Counted from the stretch's first letter, positions 17,193-26,129 are shown. The stretch: DNA of 64,000 nt from JBMNGW01 sp050950025 (GCA_050950025.1 JBMNGW010000008.1:18606-82605); one strand, 5' to 3'. The notes: generated by a model from the letters alone, not told the origin. Made by a program: numbers and translations.

Positions 17193-17221
17193 AATATACT
17201 TGAATTATGGTGATAAAGCAA
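17193..17221 (-). promoter_or_regulatory. Promoter of ssrA
   Basis: On the minus strand TTGCTT (17221-17216), a 17-bp spacer and TATATT (17198-17193) lie just before the tmRNA 5' end, overlapping nothing but the gap after smpB. A precursor leader of about ten bases would be removed by RNase P. Confidence 0.6.
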
Positions 17222-17224
17222 GCT

Positions 17225-17689
17225 TCAGCGATTGAATTCTTTCATTTCGCGCCGTAAATCGCGCTTCGTATCGCGCTCTTTAATGGCAGCACGCTTGTCA
17301 TGAGCCTGTTTCCCTTTTCCCAAAGAGATGCGGACTTTTATTAAGTTGCCTTTTAGATAAACTTGTGTGGGAATAAGCGTCATCCCTTTTTCATCCACCC
17401 GTCTTTTTAACCGCTTTATTTCTTGTTTGTGGACTAACAGGCGCCTGGAGCGATCAGGATCATGGTTGTTGATATTCCCATGGGTATACGCCGAAATGTG
17501 CAACCCGACAAGTAAAAGACCGCTGGGAGTAATTTTCACATACGAATCGGCAAAGGAGAAGCGATTTTGCCTAATTGATTTTACCTCTGTTCCAACCAAA
17601 GAGATTCCGGCTTCCAAATCCTCGACAATTTCATAATTGAAGTAGGCTTTTTTATTGGTTTGTAACACCTTAATTGTCTCTTTGCCCAT
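17225..17689 (-). CDS. smpB: SsrA-binding protein SmpB
   Basis: 154 residues from ATG 17689, whose A is the last base of the preceding TAA (TAATG overlap); an upstream ATG at 17701 lies inside the preceding gene. KAYFNYEIVEDLEAGISLVGTEVKS is the SmpB opening, and the C-terminal KGKQAHDKRAAIKERDTKRD is the basic tail that enters the mRNA channel. SmpB binds the tRNA-like part of tmRNA and delivers it to stalled ribosomes. The ssrA gene follows directly, so both trans-translation partners are adjacent. Confidence 0.96.
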   Translation of the reverse strand: MGKETIKVLQTNKKAYFNYEIVEDLEAGISLVGTEVKSIRQNRFSFADSYVKITPSGLLLVGLHISAYTHGNINNHDPDRSRRLLVHKQEIKRLKRRVDEKGMTLIPTQVYLKGNLIKVRISLGKGKQAHDKRAAIKERDTKRDLRREMKEFNR

Positions 17690-19125
17690 TAGTGACTCCA
17701 TCCGATGCGTAAGCTTGTTGTTTCAGAGCACTCTGTAGGATCAAGAATACCCACAGTTGCAATTCTGATATCTTGCGAGTCGTTAAGAAACGAACCCCCT
17801 TTAACAATGATATCATTATGGTCACTATGCCAAGGACCTGAGCCCACTGTACGCCCAAGAGGAACAAAACGCTCATCAGTGAATTCCCAATAGCCGCCAA
17901 GCATAGAAGAAGGACCGTTTTCATCAACTTGTGGGGCATTGGTACGAATGTAGGGCTTGTGCTTTACACTGGAAGCTGCATATTCCCACTGCTCTTCGGT
18001 AGGGATGAAGACTCTTTTACCAACGTATTCTTCGAGCCAATGAACATAGGCTAAAGCTGCGTAGTAGGAGATATTACGAATGGGGCGGTTATTTTGGACG
18101 GCGGTAGTCGGATAAACTCCTGCCAAATAGTGCTCATCAACCAAGTTTTGCTCTTTAAGAGTCTCGATATTAGCTTTAGACCAATAAGGGTTAGCCTCCA
18201 CAAACAAAGCCCACTGGTATTCACTTACATAGGTGGCAGCAATTGAAAATGGAGGGACCTCCACTGCGACTTGGCTTCTAATAAGCTCAGCCCAGGTGGA
18301 GCTTGTTGGCTCTCCTAGAATAAAAGGGCCCCCTTCATAAGCAAAGCCTAAAAGAGATTGTCCGTTAGGCAGGGGGAGCCAATCGGTGCCAAAGGTTAAA
18401 TTTGGCGAAATATCTGACAGGGGGGAGAGTTCTTGTTGCTCAGAAAAAACAGCAAAAGCCTCTTTGAGTTTTAATTCAACTGTTTGGCTTTCAAGGTTCA
18501 AGGACTCAAAAGCATCTTGGGCTTGTTGCACTTCGTTTTTATCAACAAGATAAGCAATTGAACTGGCAAAAAAATCGAGTACAACCTGAGGGTACAGTTC
18601 GCTTAGATGATAGACGCTGGAAGCTACATCGGTAAATAGAGGTGGTTTATGATACGATTGATCACTTTGTGTTTTGGACCACAGTACCACCTGATCAAAG
18701 GTAGCCCTAAGGTAGGTTGTTAACGTCTTTTCATCGGTAAGAAGAGAGATTTGGTTTACTACTTGCCGACGAGGGAAAAGCCAAGTGAAAAAAAGAGGAC
18801 GACCCACCGAAAAAGAGACCGCTTGGCCACTGATACCATAACTGTGAAATGTAGCCTCATGCTCACCGGGGGGTAAAAAGAGGGTTAGTGGAGCAACTCC
18901 GGCATAAAAGCCGTCGACATACACACTTGCGGGAGTCGTTTCGCTGATAAAAGTGACTCGTTTGCCACTTTTCACTAAGCCGGGAAGAAAGCCAATAAGA
19001 AACAACAAAAGCAGGATGATTAGCAGGTAGAAAAGACTCATATATAGCCCGGGCTGCATCCCCCAAAGAGGTTGCAAAGTTACTCGTTCTACGTGAGGAA
19101 GATCGTGTGTATTTTTAGCTTTCAT
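17689..19125 (-). CDS. Membrane-anchored PEGA/SUMF1-domain protein
   Basis: 478 residues from ATG 19125. One TM segment (LYMSLFYLLIILLLLFLIGFL) is followed by a PEGA domain (ASVYVDGFYAGVAPLTLFLPPGEH) and, at about 255-478, a SUMF1/FGE-like domain (ATYVSEYQWALFVEANP, RPIRNISYYAALAYVHWLEE, RVFIPTEEQWEYAAS, VKGGSFLND). The FGE catalytic cysteines of the GGSFLC region are absent (GGSFLND), so it is probably a binding module, not an oxidase. The start is supported by a promoter ending 7 bases upstream; a start at 19197 would lie beyond that promoter. Its stop overlaps the smpB ATG. Confidence 0.75.
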   Translation of the reverse strand: MKAKNTHDLPHVERVTLQPLWGMQPGLYMSLFYLLIILLLLFLIGFLPGLVKSGKRVTFISETTPASVYVDGFYAGVAPLTLFLPPGEHEATFHSYGISGQAVSFSVGRPLFFTWLFPRRQVVNQISLLTDEKTLTTYLRATFDQVVLWSKTQSDQSYHKPPLFTDVASSVYHLSELYPQVVLDFFASSIAYLVDKNEVQQAQDAFESLNLESQTVELKLKEAFAVFSEQQELSPLSDISPNLTFGTDWLPLPNGQSLLGFAYEGGPFILGEPTSSTWAELIRSQVAVEVPPFSIAATYVSEYQWALFVEANPYWSKANIETLKEQNLVDEHYLAGVYPTTAVQNNRPIRNISYYAALAYVHWLEEYVGKRVFIPTEEQWEYAASSVKHKPYIRTNAPQVDENGPSSMLGGYWEFTDERFVPLGRTVGSGPWHSDHNDIIVKGGSFLNDSQDIRIATVGILDPTECSETTSLRIGWSH

Positions 19126-19132
19126 CGCTAGA

Positions 19133-19161
19133 AAGGTATCGTTGGCTCGCCTTATTGTCAA
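19133..19161 (-). promoter_or_regulatory. Leaderless-type promoter of the PEGA/SUMF1-smpB operon
   Basis: On the minus strand TTGACA (19161-19156), 17 bp and TACCTT (19138-19133) end 7 bases before ATG 19125. No Shine-Dalgarno fits in between. Its -35 box overlaps that of the divergent lepB promoter. Confidence 0.6.
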
Positions 19162-19183
19162 TGGCAACCGATTGTGATAGCTT
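19155..19183 (+). promoter_or_regulatory. Leaderless-type promoter of lepB
   Basis: TTGTCA (19155-19160), 17 bp and TAGCTT (19178-19183) end 6 bases before ATG 19190. Transcription would start at or next to the start codon. Confidence 0.5.
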
Positions 19184-19189
19184 AGGTCC

Positions 19190-20188
19190 ATGGGCACCTA
19201 TTTTTCTTGGATTCAGCGTATTACAGAAAATCGTCTGACTCGCCATAAGGCCATCAAGGCTGCCAATGCTGCTGCAAAAGCCAAGAAAAGAACCTTTAAA
19301 GGGGAACTGCTGGGCTGGCTTGATGCCATTGTTTTTGCCGTGGTGCTGGTTCTAATTGTCAACCAATACCTCTTTCAGCTCTTTATGATTCCCTCTCCTT
19401 CTATGGTATCCACCTTAGAAATAAAAGATCGCGTATTTGTCAGTAAAACTACCTATGGCATTGAACTGTATCCCGGGGGGAAAAAAGTCTTTGCTACCAC
19501 TACTCCCCTCCGCGATGAGGTCATCGTCTTTTATAATCCTCTTTATATTTCCAAAGGCCCTGTTTTTGATATCCTTTCTCAGCTGATTTACATGGCAAGT
19601 TTCTCGTTAATCAATATTGATGTCGATGAGAAGGGCAATATGAAAGAGCGCCTTTATGTTAAGCGGGTAGGAGCAACAGGTGGAGAGACCGTTTTCTTTA
19701 CAGAAGGGAAAGTCTCATTTTTAAGCTCTGGGCAGAGCTCACCTTTACAAGAAGCTGATTTACGAAGTGCTCGCCAGCTCTCAGGCGCCCCTCATCAAAG
19801 CATTGACCCATCGATGTATCCTGCCATTAAAGCGTATGGCTCTTTGTTAGCCTACCAAGAAGCCGATCTAAGTGCCGCCGCTCCCTCTTTTTTAGTGCAA
19901 CAATACCGCCCGTTAGCCGAGTATACGGCTTTGATGGACTACTATGAGGTACAAAAAGCACAAAGCAAAACATCCCATCAGATAAATCCTGCCGATATTG
20001 GAGCTCGCTTACAAGCTGGACGCTACGAAAGGGGAATTTATGTGCCCACAGGGTACGTTCTGCCTTTAGGTGATAATCGTGATAACTCCCAAGATGGACG
20101 CTATTTTGGACCAGTGCCTTTTAAGAAGATTATCGGCAGCGTGAAATTCCGCTTTTGGCCTTTGAAGCGGTTGGGGATTGTTAGGTGA
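19190..20188 (+). CDS. lepB: Signal peptidase I
   Basis: 332 residues. A basic N-terminus is followed by one TM segment (about 44-64), then the catalytic Ser71 in MIPSPSM, the general base Lys158 in YVKRVGATGGE and the C-terminal box LGDNRDNSQDGRYFGPVP. It cleaves signal peptides of exported proteins at the outer face of the inner membrane. A central insertion of roughly 90 residues (about 175-265) separates the Lys box from the final box, longer than in compact family members. It overlaps hemW by 4 bp (GTGA). Confidence 0.92.
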   Translation: MGTYFSWIQRITENRLTRHKAIKAANAAAKAKKRTFKGELLGWLDAIVFAVVLVLIVNQYLFQLFMIPSPSMVSTLEIKDRVFVSKTTYGIELYPGGKKVFATTTPLRDEVIVFYNPLYISKGPVFDILSQLIYMASFSLINIDVDEKGNMKERLYVKRVGATGGETVFFTEGKVSFLSSGQSSPLQEADLRSARQLSGAPHQSIDPSMYPAIKAYGSLLAYQEADLSAAAPSFLVQQYRPLAEYTALMDYYEVQKAQSKTSHQINPADIGARLQAGRYERGIYVPTGYVLPLGDNRDNSQDGRYFGPVPFKKIIGSVKFRFWPLKRLGIVR

Positions 20189-21375
20189 GCGAGTTACTTG
20201 CAACCATTGATCCCACCAACGACCTTTCATTATATGTGCATGTACCATTTTGCCACTCTAAGTGCGCTTATTGCGCCTTTTACTCATTAGAGGGTGTTGG
20301 TGCATCGGAAAAAGAAGCGTATGTTCAACAGCTTGTTAAAGAGGTGCGTTTAGTTGTCTCTCGACGCAAAGCCCCTTTTACAACGGTGTTTATCGGAGGA
20401 GGGGATCCTGGGTTACTCAGCCTTGACCAACTTACCTATCTAGTGGCAGAAATCACCCAATTAGGACACGCTATTGAATTTACGATGGAAGTCAATCCTC
20501 TTTCTGTACGTAATGAGCTAAAAGAGTTGCACCAAGGCGGATTAACTCGTCTAAGTGTAGGTATTGAGTCATTGCACCCTCAGCATTTGAACACCTTGGG
20601 GCGCAATGCAACGCTGCAGCAGACCCTTGTAGCGTTAGAAATTGCTAAACAATTGCCCTTTGATTTGAACTGCGATCTTATTACCTGTATTCCGGGTCAA
20701 AGTCCCACTGAAGCGGTTTTAGATATCCAACAGTTGGTCGATTTGGCCCATCCTCAGCACATCTCCTTATACAATTTAACTATGGAAGAGGGGACGCTTT
20801 TAGCTGCTTTAGCTAGCCAAGGAGAGCTTGAAGTTCCTTCAGTTGAACAAGAAGAAACGATTTTGCGCCATTGTTGGGATACGTTGCAGCAGTTGGGCTA
20901 CGAGCAGTATGAGGTTTCTAATTTTGCTAAAGCTCCTGCCCATCGCTGTCTTCATAATCTACGCTACTGGCATCTTAATGATTATATAGGGCTGGGGCCT
21001 TCGGCAGTGGGTACCATAGCCATTGGTCCCCAGGCTAACCGTTTTTCTGGTCGCAATGATGTGGCTGCCTACCTAAAAGAGCCCGTTTTTGGTATTTATG
21101 AAATGGAGAATTTGCGTACAGAAGTATGCATGGAAGAAGTACTGCTTGTCGGGTTGAGAACCAAAGACGGAATTTCCAAAAAAATGTGGAAAAAACGCTT
21201 TGGAATTGACTTTGATCGACAGTTTGCTTCGCAGCTGGACCAGCTAGAATCGATGGAGACCCAACTGCTACATAACGATGCCTTAAGCATTTGCCTTACC
21301 ACAGACGGCCTTATGCTCAGCGACAGTATTATTAAGGTGCTTCTTAGGGCCATAGAGGTGCCACTTGACAGCTAA
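20185..21375 (+). CDS. hemW: Heme chaperone HemW (coproporphyrinogen oxidase-like radical SAM)
   Basis: 396 residues with GTG start overlapping the lepB stop. The radical-SAM cysteines are Cys23, Cys27 and Cys30 (CHSKCAYC), the CxxxCxxC spacing of the HemN/HemW family. The next motif reads GGGDPG where most members have GGGTP. IETLHP-like GIESLHPQHL and NLRYWHLNDYIGLGPSAVG match HemW. HemW transfers heme to apo-proteins and is not an oxidase. No other heme genes are nearby. Confidence 0.85.
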   Translation: MSELLATIDPTNDLSLYVHVPFCHSKCAYCAFYSLEGVGASEKEAYVQQLVKEVRLVVSRRKAPFTTVFIGGGDPGLLSLDQLTYLVAEITQLGHAIEFTMEVNPLSVRNELKELHQGGLTRLSVGIESLHPQHLNTLGRNATLQQTLVALEIAKQLPFDLNCDLITCIPGQSPTEAVLDIQQLVDLAHPQHISLYNLTMEEGTLLAALASQGELEVPSVEQEETILRHCWDTLQQLGYEQYEVSNFAKAPAHRCLHNLRYWHLNDYIGLGPSAVGTIAIGPQANRFSGRNDVAAYLKEPVFGIYEMENLRTEVCMEEVLLVGLRTKDGISKKMWKKRFGIDFDRQFASQLDQLESMETQLLHNDALSICLTTDGLMLSDSIIKVLLRAIEVPLDS

Positions 21376-21394
21376 TTTTGGCCCATGATACCAT
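21365..21394 (+). promoter_or_regulatory. Candidate promoter of yebC-ruvCAB-queA
   Basis: TTGACA (21365-21370) at the very end of hemW, an 18-bp spacer and TACCAT (21389-21394) preceded by TGA (extended -10). A leader of about 55 bases with AGAGG precedes yebC. Confidence 0.4.
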
Positions 21395-21456
21395 TTGACC
21401 ACCAAAACAGGGTCTTTTCGCTACGTCTATACTAGGAAATATAAGAGGTTCACACC

Positions 21457-22203
21457 ATGAGCGGCCACAGTAAATGGGCATCAATAAAGCACAAAAAAGG
21501 CGCTGCAGATGCCAAGCGCGGTCAAAAGTTCACTAAGCTGATTAAAGAAATCTCAGTTGCGGCAAAAATGGGAGGAGGCGATCCCGATTCCAATGCCCGC
21601 CTACGGACAGCAATTCTTAAAGCCCGTACCGACAATATGCCCAAAGACAATATTGAGCGGGCCATTAAGAAAGGGACTGGGGAAATGGAAGGCTCAGCTT
21701 TTTACGAGCTGACCTATGAAGGCTACGCCCCTGGGGGAGTGGCAATAATTATCGATACACTGACTGACAATAAAAACCGAACGGCAGCCGATGTGCGCAG
21801 TACACTGACAAAACTTGGCGGGTCGTTGGGAACAACGAACAGTGTTGCCTATATGTTCCAAACCAAAGGGATGATTCTCTATGATGCAGAACAATACACC
21901 GAAGATGATATCTTAGAAGCCGCCTTAGAACTGGGAGCCGAAGATATTAGCAGCACGGATGAGATGGTCGAAGTTATTACCGAACCAAGTGATTTCAACG
22001 CGGTCCTTGAGGGACTACAGGATGCCGGTTTTAAAGAAGTCTCAGCTGAAATTACTAAAATTGCCGATCAAACAGTTGCCCTTGAAGCCGATAAAGCACG
22101 CAAAGTGCTACGTATCATTGAACGGCTGGAAGATCTTGAGGATGTTCAGCAAGTCTCCTCTAATTTAGAGCTTCCTGACGACTATGAGGACGAAGAAGAA
22201 TAG
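21457..22203 (+). CDS. yebC: YebC/PmpR family transcription/translation regulator
   Basis: 248 residues starting SGHSKWASIKHKKGAADAKRG, the family signature, followed by GGGDPDSNARLR and YEGYAPGGVAIIID. YebC proteins regulate transcription and, in some species, help translation of difficult (proline-rich) sequences. It sits just before ruvC, a very common order. The C-terminus ends in an acidic run. Ribosome-binding site AGAGG. Confidence 0.94.
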   Translation: MSGHSKWASIKHKKGAADAKRGQKFTKLIKEISVAAKMGGGDPDSNARLRTAILKARTDNMPKDNIERAIKKGTGEMEGSAFYELTYEGYAPGGVAIIIDTLTDNKNRTAADVRSTLTKLGGSLGTTNSVAYMFQTKGMILYDAEQYTEDDILEAALELGAEDISSTDEMVEVITEPSDFNAVLEGLQDAGFKEVSAEITKIADQTVALEADKARKVLRIIERLEDLEDVQQVSSNLELPDDYEDEEE

Positions 22204-22204
22204 C

Positions 22205-22690
22205 ATGGTAGTACTGGGCATTGATCCGGGACTGGCTCAAACAGGCTGGGGCGTTGTCGAAACAGAAGGCCAACGCTACCGGCCTGTTTCATATGGTGTG
22301 GTGAAAACCAACACCAAAATGAGCACAGAAAAAAGGATTCATACCATCGCCTCTGAAATCGGTGTCATTGCTCAAAAACACAGCGTTGGTGTGGCTTCCA
22401 TTGAAGATATCTTTTTTGCCAAAAACATAAGCAGTGCCATGTCGGTAGCCAAAGTCATCGGCGCTATTATTCAGCAGCTTTCAATCCAGCAGCTGCCTGT
22501 TCATCTTTTCACCCCGTTGCAAATAAAGCTTTCAGTCACCGGCTTTGGAGCTGCTGAAAAACAGCAAGTGCAACAGATGGTGAAGCTTCTGTTAAAACTC
22601 GATACAATTCCCGCACCCGATCATGCAGCCGACTCATTAGCAGCAGCCATCTGCTATGCCAACAGCAGCTTGCATCTATTACGGAGGTAA
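22205..22690 (+). CDS. ruvC: Holliday junction resolvase RuvC
   Basis: 161 residues from ATG 22205, one base after the yebC stop. The catalytic acidic residues are Asp7 (GIDPG), Glu67 (SIEDIFF), Asp139 and Asp143 (PDHAADSLAAA). RuvC nicks Holliday junctions symmetrically with RuvAB. Upstream in-frame ATG at 22184 falls inside yebC and is not needed. Confidence 0.96.
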   Translation: MVVLGIDPGLAQTGWGVVETEGQRYRPVSYGVVKTNTKMSTEKRIHTIASEIGVIAQKHSVGVASIEDIFFAKNISSAMSVAKVIGAIIQQLSIQQLPVHLFTPLQIKLSVTGFGAAEKQQVQQMVKLLLKLDTIPAPDHAADSLAAAICYANSSLHLLRR

Positions 22691-22696
22691 AGGGGT

Positions 22697-23332
22697 ATGA
22701 TTCATGCCATCAAGGGAGAAGTAGTCCATGTAACTGCCCAACAAGCAGTTATTCGGACCACTGGAGGCTTGGAGTTTGAGCTCATTATTAGCAGTCAATG
22801 TGCCAGCAAACTCTCGCAGCTGAATATGGATGCTAAGCGAGAAGTGCGCCTTTTGTGCTATTTGCAACATAGAGACGATATGATGAACCTCTATGGCTTT
22901 AGTGATGAAGAAGAGCGGCTTTTGTTTATGGAGCTGATTAAAGTTAATGGCATCGGTCCCCGCCAAGCGTTAAAGATTCTTGGTGCTGTTCAGGTACGGG
23001 CCTTTGTTCAAGCTTTAGATGATAATGATATCAAGTATCTTTCTTCAATTCCCGGTGTGGGGCCCAAGACCTCGCAAAAGATTGTTTTAGCATTGCGCGA
23101 TACGATTGTTCTTGATGTGCCAACACGGGGGAAAAAAGAGAGTGGCGATCAAATAACCGATAAACGCTTTGGCGACCTTGTTGCTGCCTTAGTCGATATG
23201 GGGTATGATAAACGCCACGTCATTACAGCGTTAGAAGAGCTACAACAAGAGAACAAAGAATTGCTAAAAACTAAAAGTTTTCATGATAATGAAGAGTTCC
23301 TCTTCAAAAATATTCTGATAAGGTTAGGGTAG
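22697..23332 (+). CDS. ruvA: Holliday junction DNA helicase subunit RuvA
   Basis: 211 residues. The N-terminal OB domain (IKGEVVHVTAQQAVIRTTGG) is followed by two helix-hairpin-helix motifs (VNGIGPRQALKILG and IPGVGPKTSQKIVLALRD) that grip the junction, then a linker and a C-terminal domain that contacts RuvB (FGDLVAALVDMGYDKRHV). It lies 6 bp after ruvC. Confidence 0.96.
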   Translation: MIHAIKGEVVHVTAQQAVIRTTGGLEFELIISSQCASKLSQLNMDAKREVRLLCYLQHRDDMMNLYGFSDEEERLLFMELIKVNGIGPRQALKILGAVQVRAFVQALDDNDIKYLSSIPGVGPKTSQKIVLALRDTIVLDVPTRGKKESGDQITDKRFGDLVAALVDMGYDKRHVITALEELQQENKELLKTKSFHDNEEFLFKNILIRLG

Positions 23333-23334
23333 GT

Positions 23335-24377
23335 GTGGACCAGAGTTCAAGAGAAGAAACAATTCTCTCCAGTACATTTCAATCCGACTCCGATGCTCAG
23401 GAGAATGTGCTACGCCCCCAAATTCTCAATGATTTCAAGGCCAACACAGAATTAAAGATAATCTCTCTATTTTTATAAAAGCTGCTTTGGAGCGTAAAGA
23501 GGCCCTAGACCACGTCTTTCTTATTGGTCCACCGGGGTTGGGCAAAACCACATTGGCTTCCATCATAGCCAATGAGATGGGTGCCGAAATTCGAATGACC
23601 AGCGCCCCGGCGTTGGAAAAGCCCAAAGATTTGGCGGGGATTTTAACGAATGTTACCGAAGGGTCTGTTTTTTTCATTGATGAAATTCATCGCCTCCGCC
23701 CCGCTTTGGAAGAGATGCTCTATATTGCCATGGAGGATTATGAAATTGACTGGGTTATAGGCCAAGGTCCTTCGGCTCGTACCATCCGCATCCCCATTCC
23801 CCAGTTCACCCTTATTGGTGCCACCACTAAAGCAGGACAAGTCTCCAGTCCACTGTATTCCCGTTTTGGGATTACCTGCCGCATTGAGTTTTATCAACAA
23901 AAAGAATTGGAAGCAATTATTAGCCGCTCGGCAGTTATTTTGGAAGCCGATATCACCAAAAGCGCTATTGCTCTTTTAGCACGCAGCTCCCGCGGTACTC
24001 CTCGAATTGCCAACCGACTTCTAAAGCGGTTACGAGATTATGCCTCTGTTCTCGGAGATGGTACTATCGACGATACAATAGTAAATGTAAGTATGCAGCG
24101 TTTGGGTATCGATGCCCAAGGGCTGGAAGAACAGGATCGCAACATTTTGCGCACTATCATCAAGTTTTACGGCGGAGGGCCTGTGGGAGCAGAAACACTC
24201 GCTATTTCCGTGGGAGAGGCGATTGAGTCCTTAGAGGATTTTTATGAACCCTATTTGATTCAAAAAGGGTATTTAAAACGGACTCCCAGAGGACGCATGG
24301 CCACTTCTTTAGCGTATGACCTGCTTAATATTGCCTACGACGGAAACAGTGATGAAAACCAAGGAATTCTCTTTTAA
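23335..24377 (+). CDS. ruvB: Holliday junction DNA helicase RuvB, one frame break near the start
   Basis: 347 residues after correction. A GTG at 23335, two bases after the ruvA stop, opens VDQSSREETILSS, then LRPQILNDFKG. One G is missing from the pair at 23439-23440; adding it joins the N-terminus to the long frame. Walker A is GPPGLGKTT, Walker B is FFIDEIHRL, the sensor is TLIGATTKAG, and the C-terminal winged helix includes RTPRGRMAT. A hexameric AAA+ motor for branch migration. Its 3' end overlaps queA by 26 bp. Confidence 0.94.
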
Positions 24378-25386
24378 TCTTCCCCAACAGTTAATTGCTC
24401 AGCACCCCAGTCACATTCGCGGTCAAAGTCGCCTTTTGGTTGTCGATCGCCAAACAGAGTCGTTTTTCGATACTCAGGTGAACACTATCGCCGAATTACT
24501 GGAACCACACTCTGTTTTGGTTATCAATAATTCTAAAGTACGCAAAGCCCGTTTGTATGGTACCAGTGATAGTGGCGCTCGAGTTGAGTTTCTTTTTTTG
24601 TATGAACTTTCTGATCATAGCTGGGTAGCTATGACCACTAAAAGCAAAAAGCAATCACCGGGCAAACGTTTTCATTTTCTTTCACCCCAATTAAAACGGT
24701 GGGATGCCACTATAGTTGGAGAAGCAAAAGAGGGGAAAGTCCTTCGTTTTGATCAAGGTATTAGTGAAGAGTTTTTTGAGCAATGCGGCCATATTCCTTT
24801 GCCTCCATATATAAAACGGGAAGATGAAGAAGAAGATGAGCTGCGGTATCAAACAATTTATGCTCAAAATGAAGGTTCAGTTGCTGCTCCCACAGCGGGT
24901 TTACATTTTACCCAAGAGATTTTTGCCAGTCTCGAAAAACGGCATATTACGATTTGCCCTATTACCTTACATGTGGGATTGGGGACGTTTTTACCAATGC
25001 GCAGTGAAAACATTGAAGACCACCCCATGCACACAGAGCAATATGAAATCAGCTTTGAAAGTGCGGCAATGATTAATCAAGCTAAAAAAGAGCATAAAAA
25101 GATTGTGGCTGTGGGAACGACGAGTGTACGGAGCCTTGAATCGGCGTGGGATTCCCATTCTAAGAGTGTAATTGCCCAAAAAAAGAGCACTAACCTTTTT
25201 ATTAAGCCGCCTTACGACTTTAAGGTAGTTGATCAACTGTTGACGAATTTTCATACCCCAGAATCAACATTGCTGGTCCTTGTTAGTGCTTTTGCTTCCA
25301 AGAACCTCATCTTTGCCGCCTATGAGCATGCTGTGGCCCAAGAGTATCGATTCTTCAGTTATGGGGATGCTATGTTGATTCGTTAA
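24352..25386 (+). CDS. queA: S-adenosylmethionine:tRNA ribosyltransferase-isomerase QueA
   Basis: 344 residues from ATG 24352, inside the end of ruvB. FNLPQQLIAQHPSHIRGQSRLLVVDR, APTAGLHFT, HVGLGTFLPM and GTTSVRSLES are QueA blocks. It makes epoxyqueuosine from preQ1-modified tRNA. The window also has tgt (48309), the preceding enzyme, so the queuosine pathway's tRNA steps are represented. An earlier start at 24316 is less likely. Confidence 0.95.
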   Translation: MKTKEFSFNLPQQLIAQHPSHIRGQSRLLVVDRQTESFFDTQVNTIAELLEPHSVLVINNSKVRKARLYGTSDSGARVEFLFLYELSDHSWVAMTTKSKKQSPGKRFHFLSPQLKRWDATIVGEAKEGKVLRFDQGISEEFFEQCGHIPLPPYIKREDEEEDELRYQTIYAQNEGSVAAPTAGLHFTQEIFASLEKRHITICPITLHVGLGTFLPMRSENIEDHPMHTEQYEISFESAAMINQAKKEHKKIVAVGTTSVRSLESAWDSHSKSVIAQKKSTNLFIKPPYDFKVVDQLLTNFHTPESTLLVLVSAFASKNLIFAAYEHAVAQEYRFFSYGDAMLIR

Positions 25387-26003
25387 AGAAGTGAATGATT
25401 TTGTAAAACGGTTACAATTTCCCGTGTTATATCTTCAACTTTCTTTGTGCCGTCTATTCGCATGAGGATGACCTCCTGCGGCAAATCGGCAAAAATGAAC
25501 TCATAATTATCACGCACTTGTAATAAGAACTCTTGCTTTTCAAATAACTCTCTGCCATTGTCCCGTTGAGCAATCCTTCTTAAACACTCGTCTACCGGAG
25601 TATCAAGATAGACAATAAATTTCGGAAGAGGAAAATCGTTAAGGGCGCTGACTTTTTCATACCCACATTCGACCGATTGGTAGGCTAAAGAGCTAAAAAG
25701 ATAGCGATCGGAGATAACCGTTACCCCTTTTTCCATTTTCCCTACGATACCGGTGATGGGATTGTGAAGATGGTCTTCTCTGTCGGCAGAAAACAAAAGG
25801 GCCAAAGCTAGGGGAGTGGTGATGATTTGTCGACGCAATACACTGCGCACCAGGGTCCCTAAAGCCGATGAAGTTGGTTCAAAGGTAGCATGGCAATCAA
25901 CTTTTGCTTTATCGAAAGCTTCGGTGATGGCTTTCATTTGGGTAGTGGTTCCCGATCCGTCAAGGCCTTCTATTACGATAAACCGCTCTAAAATTGTTTT
26001 CAT
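25383..26003 (-). CDS. tmk: Thymidylate kinase
   Basis: 206 residues. The P loop is GLDGSGTTTQ (13-22), the nucleoside-binding DRYLFSSLAYQ lies at about 98-108, and a LID-like region (RRIAQRDNGRELFE) follows. It phosphorylates dTMP to dTDP. The unusual TTTQ after the P-loop glycine is common in spirochaete and some other Tmk proteins. It converges on queA with a 4-bp overlap of the 3' ends. GGGAG before the ATG is the ribosome-binding site. Confidence 0.93.
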   Translation of the reverse strand: MKTILERFIVIEGLDGSGTTTQMKAITEAFDKAKVDCHATFEPTSSALGTLVRSVLRRQIITTPLALALLFSADREDHLHNPITGIVGKMEKGVTVISDRYLFSSLAYQSVECGYEKVSALNDFPLPKFIVYLDTPVDECLRRIAQRDNGRELFEKQEFLLQVRDNYEFIFADLPQEVILMRIDGTKKVEDITREIVTVLQNHSLL

Positions 26004-26129
26004 ACTCCCTCTCTGTTCACCTTTACCTTCCTGTATACTAGCTAAGAAGGACCTTTAGCACAAGCTGAAGCTAAAAAAGGGTAGGTGAAAGCTGCCAATA
26101 CAGGTATACTGACTACCACCGGGATTGTT

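Noticed and set aside
17036..17221. A small minus-strand protein ending in ALAA
   Set aside because: It is the tag-reading frame of tmRNA extended upstream through the tRNA-like domain, not a gene.
17801..17830. A second copy of the palindromic operator (ATGATATCATTATG) inside the SUMF1 gene
   Set aside because: It shares only the central part, is inside coding sequence and lacks the full symmetry, so it is probably chance.
21428..21433. TATACT before yebC as a -10 box
   Set aside because: The nearest -35-like sequence (TTGACC at 21395) is 27 bp away, too far; the TTGACA/TACCAT pair upstream is better.
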